From JBIKLM01 sp044375105 (lineage in GTDB: Bacteria; Planctomycetota; UBA1135; GCA-002686595): 26,889 nt of DNA. The position numbers and the translations under genes are program-made. Shown here one piece after another: positions 22,295-26,889 of this stretch (within the stretch, counting starts at the first letter, position 1; each line of letters opens with the position of its first letter). The notes below the pieces were generated by a model. It saw only the letters and a list, made by a program, of their open reading frames with translations, had not been told where the DNA came from and did no database searches. Location of the stretch: the NCBI GenBank assembly GCA_044375105.1, contig JBILNK010000041.1, forward strand, positions 1 to 26,889, written 5' to 3'.

Positions 22295-25276
22295 TCAGCG
22301 CGGAGTTTCGCGCTGTTGGTCGGCGAACCAGAGTTCGAGGGCGGCGAATTCGGGGTGGTCGTGGAGCGGCGCCAGGTTCTTGATCTTGCGCAGGTCCTTG
22401 TAGTCGCTGCCGGCCAGGAAGGAGCGGCGGGTGAAGTCGCAGGAGAGACGCGCGTAGGAATCCGCCAGGGATCGGCGCTGGTCCGGGTCCACGTCGGCGG
22501 CCTCGCTGATCATCTCGAAAGCGCTGGCGCTGGCGTAGGCGGCGCGGTGCAGCAGGCGCGCGTCGAAGGGGCGCGGCACGCGCTCCTGGGCCATGGCCTC
22601 AGCGGCAGCGATCACGCCGGCGTGGTCCCCGCGGTCGCGGCACAGGAGCCAGCGCGCGCTGTAGAACGTCACCAGGGTCTCGCACAGCTGGGTGTCGTCC
22701 GGGGAGAGCTGGCGGGCGCGCTGGAGGGCCTCGAAACCCGCGGCGACCAGCTCCTGGGCGCGCGCGATGTCCTGCTCCACGCGGTAGGGCGCCGAGAGGT
22801 TGAGGCGCGCGAGGGCCAGGCGATGCCAGAAGGTCGGATCGTCGTCGACCAGGCGGCACAGATCGGCCAGCGCTGCTTCGGCGGCGCCGAAGCGCTGCAC
22901 CGCGCCCTCGAAATCCTCCTGGCTCTCCGCCAGGAGGCCGAGCTGGTTGTTGACCCCGGCCCATTCGAGCCGCAGGGTCAAGGCGGCGGGGTGCAGGCCG
23001 ACCTGCTCGGCGGCCAGGCGATCGGCGGCCAGGTACAGCTCCCGGGCGGCCTCGAACTCGCCGCGCCGCAGGCTGACCCCGGCGCGGTTGATGCGCGCGG
23101 TGATCAGCTCGCGGGCCAGGCCCGGGGACGGGTCGATCGAGAAGCGCCGCTCGGAGATCGCCAGGGCCCGATCGAGGGCCAGGACGGTCTCGGGCCCGGG
23201 CTTGTCCCCCTCGGTCTGCAGGCCCGCCAGCCCCGCATCGCTCCACAGCTCGAAGGCGTCGCTGAGCTGGCGGTCCGGCGGCAGAGCGCCCTCCGGATCG
23301 GTATCGAATTCGCGCGCCGCCGCGCGCAGCTCGGCCAGGCCGGTTTCAGTGTCCCCGCGGCGCAGATGCAACAGGCCCAGGGTCCCTCGCAGGCGCCCGC
23401 CGTAATCCGCCGCGCTGCCCGGGGGCAGCCGCTCGAGCTCTGCGGCGAGGCGGGCCAGGGTCGCTTGGGCTTCGCTCTCGGCCTCCTCGTAGCGCCCGGA
23501 GGCGCATAGAGCCCGCGCCAAGCGCGTCCCGCACTCGAGCTCCTGCATCCAGGCCACGACCGCCTCGGGCTCCTGCTCGGCGCCCTGGGCCTGGGCCGCC
23601 TCGAAGGCCCGCCGGGCCACCTGCTGCGCCTCCCGGTAGGCGCTGACACTCTCGTGGCTGCGTCCGAGCAGGCCCTGCAGCTCGGCGGCGCGCACGTGCA
23701 CGCGCGCCAGCTCGAGCGGCGCCCACCCACCGGCCACGGCGCCGCCCTCGTCGACGATGGCGCCGAGCAGCTCGATGGCGTCCTCCAGCAGGCGCTGGCG
23801 CAGGCTCTCCATGGCCGGCAGGTAGGCCAGGTCGTCGCTGACCCGCGCCAGCATGCGCTCGACCGCCTCGCGGGCGCGCTCGTAACCGGCCACGGCCCGG
23901 TCGCGCTCCTGGGCGATCGCCGCGGCGGCCTCCTCGGCCGTGCGCGCGCGCGCCTGCTCGGCGGCCACGGTGCGGTCGCGCTCGACGCGGATCTGGCTCG
24001 AGGCGCGCCGCTCCTGGAAGCCGAACAGCAGCGGACCGCCGACGGTGAGCAGCGCGGCCAGCACGGCCGAGAGCGCCACCGCGGGCCGGCGCTGGGCGGC
24101 GGCCAGCAAGCGGCCGAAGGGGCCCCGCGGCCGCGCGCTGGTGGGCCGGCCCGTCAGCACCGCCTCGAGGTCCTCGGCCAGGGCCTCGGCGCTGGAGTAG
24201 CGCTGGGCGGGATCGGCTGCCAGGGCGGTCAGGAGCACCGCCTCGAGGTCCGCCGAGAGGCTATTCAGCAGGCGCCGCGGGCGCGGCGGCTCTCCGGCCA
24301 GGATGTTCGCCACCAGGGCGGCCGAGCTCTGGCCCTCGAAGGGCCGCCGCAGCAGGATCAGCTCGTACAGCAGGGCCCCGAGGCCATAGACGTCGGCGCG
24401 CACGTCCGCCGGCGAGCCGGCCAAGAGTTCCGGCGCCATGTAGGGCAACGAACCGACCGCGCTGCGCGAGCCGGTCAGCGAGGCCTCGCCCTCGGCGCTG
24501 GCCAGGCCGAAGTCCGCGAGCCAGACGCGCCCGTTGCTGGCGACGAGCGCGTTTTGCGGCTTGACGTCGCGATGCAGCACCCCGCGCGAATGGGCATGGG
24601 AAAGCGCGCGCGCCAACTCGCGGCCCGCGATCAAACAGAAATGCAGCCAATCGCGCAGGCGTTCGCCGCCCGGTCCCCGCCAGGCGCCGCTGGGCACGGG
24701 CCGCCCGGAGCCCTCCAGCAACAGCGCCGGCAGCTCGGCGAGCTCTACGCGCTCGGGCGCGCCGAAGCGCTCGCGCACCCGGCGCACCAGCTCGGCCAGG
24801 CTCTGCCCTTCGACCAGCTCCGTGGCAAACCAGGGCAGGCCCTGGTCCTCGCCGACCGCCAGGATCGGCAGGATCGCGGGGTGCTGCAGGCGGGCGGCCA
24901 GCTCCACCTCGCGGCGGAAGCGCACCCGGCTCTCGGGGAACAGGAGCTGCTCGGGGCGCACGACCTTGAGCGCCACCTCGCGGCCCGGCGGGTCCTGGAA
25001 GGCGCGCCAGACGACCCCCGTCGCTCCGGCGCCCAGGCGGCCGCGCAGGGCGAAGGGGCCCAGGCGCTCCGGGGGGTGCTCGGCGGGGTCGGGGCCCGGC
25101 AGCAGCCCGGAATCCGCCAGCAGAGCCAGGCGCCGGCGCAGGGCCTCGGCGTGGCTCCCCTGGCGTTCCACGAAGGACTCGAGGGCCGCGTTGTCCCCGG
25201 CCTCGAGCAGCTCGAGACAGGTGCCGAGGAGCTCGTCCAGGGCGGCGTCGGAAGCGGCGGGATCGGGCGCGGTCAT
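22295..25276 (-). CDS. Membrane-bound Ser/Thr protein kinase with TPR-like tail
   Basis: This 993-residue eukaryotic-type kinase has a helical N-terminal segment (1-65) and a kinase domain (about 72-375). Visible landmarks are the Gly loop GAGATG (82-87), Lys104 in VALK, HRDVKPQN with catalytic Asp237 (235-242), DFG (255-257) and the PYMAPE activation-segment end (279-283). An insert at about 165-210 separates the hinge from the C-lobe. A single membrane helix lies near 399-420, followed by a coiled-coil-like stretch (425-475) and about 500 residues of TPR-like helical repeats. The kinase should face the cytoplasm and the repeats the periplasm if there is only one membrane helix. It is divergent from an ECF sigma gene 113 bp away, an arrangement known in Planctomycetota, where kinases are proposed to control ECF factors by phosphorylation. 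Confidence 0.93.
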   Translation of the reverse strand: MTAPDPAASDAALDELLGTCLELLEAGDNAALESFVERQGSHAEALRRRLALLADSGLLPGPDPAEHPPERLGPFALRGRLGAGATGVVWRAFQDPPGREVALKVVRPEQLLFPESRVRFRREVELAARLQHPAILPILAVGEDQGLPWFATELVEGQSLAELVRRVRERFGAPERVELAELPALLLEGSGRPVPSGAWRGPGGERLRDWLHFCLIAGRELARALSHAHSRGVLHRDVKPQNALVASNGRVWLADFGLASAEGEASLTGSRSAVGSLPYMAPELLAGSPADVRADVYGLGALLYELILLRRPFEGQSSAALVANILAGEPPRPRRLLNSLSADLEAVLLTALAADPAQRYSSAEALAEDLEAVLTGRPTSARPRGPFGRLLAAAQRRPAVALSAVLAALLTVGGPLLFGFQERRASSQIRVERDRTVAAEQARARTAEEAAAAIAQERDRAVAGYERAREAVERMLARVSDDLAYLPAMESLRQRLLEDAIELLGAIVDEGGAVAGGWAPLELARVHVRAAELQGLLGRSHESVSAYREAQQVARRAFEAAQAQGAEQEPEAVVAWMQELECGTRLARALCASGRYEEAESEAQATLARLAAELERLPPGSAADYGGRLRGTLGLLHLRRGDTETGLAELRAAAREFDTDPEGALPPDRQLSDAFELWSDAGLAGLQTEGDKPGPETVLALDRALAISERRFSIDPSPGLARELITARINRAGVSLRRGEFEAARELYLAADRLAAEQVGLHPAALTLRLEWAGVNNQLGLLAESQEDFEGAVQRFGAAEAALADLCRLVDDDPTFWHRLALARLNLSAPYRVEQDIARAQELVAAGFEALQRARQLSPDDTQLCETLVTFYSARWLLCRDRGDHAGVIAAAEAMAQERVPRPFDARLLHRAAYASASAFEMISEAADVDPDQRRSLADSYARLSCDFTRRSFLAGSDYKDLRKIKNLAPLHDHPEFAALELWFADQQRETPR

Positions 25277-25389
25277 GGCCGTTGGGGCGAGCGCGGGCGG
25301 GCGCCGGGACGGCCCGCAGGGCGCTCGCGCGCGGGCTCGCCGGGGACCTTCGGCCGCCGCCGGCTGACGGCCAGCCTACACTCGGACAA
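25277..25389. promoter_or_regulatory. Divergent promoter region of the kinase / ECF sigma pair
   Basis: These 113 bp separate the two start codons and must hold both promoters. The only slightly AT-richer part, CCTACACTCGGACAA, lies just before the sigma start codon. No convincing promoter consensus or ribosome-binding site was found. Confidence 0.4.
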
Positions 25390-26013
25390 ATGGATCCGCG
25401 GGACGAGGCGCAGCCGGCCGAAGGGCCCAGCGAAGGCGAGCTGGTGGCGCGGGCACAGGCCGGCGATCGCAGCGCCTACGAGGCGCTGCTCGAGCGGCAC
25501 CTGCCGGGCCTCGAGGCCTTCATCCGCGCCAAGGTGGGCCGCGGCTTCGGGGCCCGCGAAGGCGCCAGCGACGTGGTCCAATCGACCGTGCGCGACCTGC
25601 TGCAAAACGCCGAGCAGTTCCGCCACGGCGGGGAGGCGGCCTTCCGGCATTGGATCTACGCCACGGCGGCGCGCAAGATCGCCGACAAACATGCCTTCCA
25701 CCTGGCGGGCATGCGCGATCGGCGCCGGGAAGCCGGGCGCTCGGCGGAGAGCGAGGAGGACCCGCTGGTGCGCCTGCTGGCGCGCAGCGCATCCCCCACG
25801 CAGAAGGTCAGCGCCGCGGAGCTGTACCAACGGCTGGAGGAAGCCTTCAAGGAGCTGAGCGAAGACGAGCGCCAGGTCGTGCTCCTGTCCAAGGTCATGG
25901 AGCTGTCGCGGGCCGAGGTGGCCGCGGCCATCGGGCGCACGGAAAACGCCACCCGCAACCTGCTGCACCGCGCTCTGATCAAGCTGGCGGGCCGCCTCGA
26001 CCAGACCGAGTGA
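25390..26013 (+). CDS. ECF-type RNA polymerase sigma factor (kinase-linked)
   Basis: This 207-residue sigma factor has region 2 (about 20-95), with ELVARAQAGDRSAYEALLERH, GASDVVQSTVRDLLQ (region 2.2) and FRHWIYATAARKIADKH (region 2.4). Region 4 (about 140-205) contains ELSEDERQVVLLSKVM and the helix-turn-helix SRAEVAAAIGRTENATRNLLHRAL. The residues match the kinase-associated planctomycete type of ECF factor (QSTVRD, FRHWI), from family knowledge rather than a search. No anti-sigma gene is adjacent; the divergent membrane kinase is the likely regulator. I chose ATG 25390 because conserved region 2 begins soon after it; upstream extension would run into low-complexity sequence. Confidence 0.92.
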   Translation: MDPRDEAQPAEGPSEGELVARAQAGDRSAYEALLERHLPGLEAFIRAKVGRGFGAREGASDVVQSTVRDLLQNAEQFRHGGEAAFRHWIYATAARKIADKHAFHLAGMRDRRREAGRSAESEEDPLVRLLARSASPTQKVSAAELYQRLEEAFKELSEDERQVVLLSKVMELSRAEVAAAIGRTENATRNLLHRALIKLAGRLDQTE

Positions 26014-26510
26014 CGGGGCGCTCCGGCGCGCCGGACCCGCGCGCAGGTCTTGGCACGCAGGGCGGGCCCGAGGCGGGCTGCCGGCCCGCCGACGGCGCCC
26101 CAACAGGGCGCGGCGATCGGGACGGGCGGATTGCGTGGCGGCCATGGGCGATAGATCCGGATCGCCGCCGGGGCGTCCCTCGCGACGCGGCGAATCTCGG
26201 AACTCGCGGCTCGGGGTTGAATTCGGCCGGGGCGCGCAAAAGTGCGCCGGCGACCCGCGCAAGCGCGGGGGCTGGGGCCCGGGCACCGCGGCCGCCCGCC
26301 CGGGGGGCGGTCGGGGACCGCACCCCCTCGCAACCGGTCTCGAGCCCGGCCCGCGACCGCCCCGGGCGCCGAGCCGCCCTGGAGCCGGGCCGCGGGCTCG
26401 CAGCCCCGCCGCGCCCGCGATTTTTAGGGTTTTCCAGGACCGAGCGAGCGGGACGGAGGCGCTGGCCGGCGGATCTCCGGCCTGCGACCCGCACTTCCCC
26501 ACCGAAGCCC
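26014..26510. other. 497-bp gap between the ECF sigma gene and the last gene
   Basis: No gene is supported here. The first 100 bp hold two terminator-like hairpins (26072-26111). Most of the rest is very GC-rich with no clear element. A short AT-richer stretch at 26419-26436 (GATTTTTAGGGTTTTCC) stands out about 75-90 bp before the GTG start at 26511 and may mark that gene's promoter. Confidence 0.55.
26072..26111 (+). terminator. Two adjacent terminator-like hairpins after the ECF sigma gene
   Basis: GGCGGGC (26072-26078) pairs with GCCCGCC (26084-26090). Then GCGCCC (26095-26100) pairs with GGGCGC (26106-26111) around CAACA. Both are perfect short stems about 60-100 bases after the sigma stop. 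No T tract follows. Confidence 0.45.
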
Positions 26511-26889
26511 GTGCTTTCCCTCCGAAACGCCCTGTCCCTGGCCGCCCTGGCCCTGTGCCCCTCCCTGTCCGCAGCCCAGGACTTCCAGGACGGCGAAATC
26601 CTGGTCACCGGACAGATCAGCGGCTACCCGCACGCCTTCTTCGCGATCGATCCGCAGACCGGCCAGACCCAGCAGGTGGCCAACGTGTTCTCCCTGTCCG
26701 GCCCGGATTGGATGGAGTACGACCCGTTCCGCCAGGGCGTGGTGTTGTATGGCACGATCCAGCCGGACATGCCCTGGCCCACCCAGCGGCTGGTGTTGGT
26801 CAAGCGCGACGGCAGCTACACCTCCCTGGGCTTCCAGGGCGAGCAGGTCCAGACGCTGGCGCCGGTGGGCGACGGGCGGATCTATTGCC
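26511..26889 (+). CDS. Exported protein, 3' end outside the window (partial)
   Basis: An open frame starts at GTG 26511 and runs off the window after 126 codons. The N-terminus is a typical signal peptide: LSLRNALSLAALALCPSL, with cleavage likely after LSAAQ (about residue 23). The mature part (GEILVTGQISGYPHAFFAID, LVLVKRDGSY) alternates beta strands in a way that recalls propeller-type repeats, with a TGQTQQV turn. The fold cannot be assigned from this fragment. I chose GTG because no in-frame ATG precedes the signal peptide; no Shine-Dalgarno sequence is visible. The protein probably acts outside the cytoplasm. Confidence 0.7.
   Translation, partial: MLSLRNALSLAALALCPSLSAAQDFQDGEILVTGQISGYPHAFFAIDPQTGQTQQVANVFSLSGPDWMEYDPFRQGVVLYGTIQPDMPWPTQRLVLVKRDGSYTSLGFQGEQVQTLAPVGDGRIYC

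Noticed and set aside
23654..25858. Plus-strand long open frame opposite the kinase and running into the ECF gene
   Set aside because: It is out of frame with the ECF gene and has no domain signature; the kinase motifs on the minus strand are unambiguous.
1..26889. Search for tRNA, rRNA, CRISPR, insertion sequences, phage genes and att sites
   Set aside because: No cloverleaf-like sequence, regular spacer-repeat array, transposase, integrase or terminal inverted repeats were seen by eye.

Overview
This is a GC-rich bacterial chromosome segment. Thirteen complete protein genes and one partial gene can be supported. I see no tRNA, rRNA, CRISPR array, transposase or phage gene. The gene content fits a deep-branching, high-GC Planctomycetota-type organism. 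The signs are an ECF sigma factor divergent from a Ser/Thr kinase with a long TPR-like tail, a second ECF sigma factor in an operon with a CHAT/TPR protein, several exported proteins with beta-rich C-terminal modules, an OprO/OprP-like porin (so an outer membrane), and few Shine-Dalgarno sequences. This assignment is inference; no phylogenetic marker gene is present.

Layout. (1) 391-3047 (+) encodes an overlapping histidine kinase and OmpR-family response regulator. It is followed at 3269-6397 by a large exported HEAT-like repeat protein. Upstream of both units lie tandem 11-bp repeats of a TTGAC/ATGAC half-site, which look like boxes for an OmpR/PhoB-type regulator. (2) A 513-bp gap rich in palindromes precedes a TPR-like/methyltransferase fusion (6911-7975). 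That gene converges on an exported protein (9207-8101, -) across a strong bidirectional hairpin. (3) On the minus strand, 15499 down to 9665 is a co-directional group: exported subtilisin-like protease, ECF sigma factor, a small protein with a transthyretin-like fold, and a cytoplasmic TPR-CHAT protein with an intact His/Cys dyad. (4) Divergent from it, 15901-21980 (+) encodes an exported BNR-repeat protein and then three genes that overlap by 4 bp each: a DUF1611/dethiobiotin-synthetase-like P-loop protein, a fused ABC exporter half-transporter and an OprP-like porin. (5) Minus strand 25276-22295 is a membrane Ser/Thr kinase with a TPR-like tail, divergent from an ECF sigma gene (25390-26013). 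(6) The window ends inside an exported protein that starts with GTG at 26511.

How the genes may work together. Three regulatory modules (two-component, ECF/CHAT, ECF/kinase) sit among exported or envelope proteins, so the region reads as envelope sensing plus surface or export functions. The two stretches most worth following up are the protease-sigma-small protein-CHAT group, which could be a regulated proteolysis or cell-fate system, and the translationally coupled P-loop/ABC/porin trio, which looks like a trans-envelope transport unit of unknown substrate.
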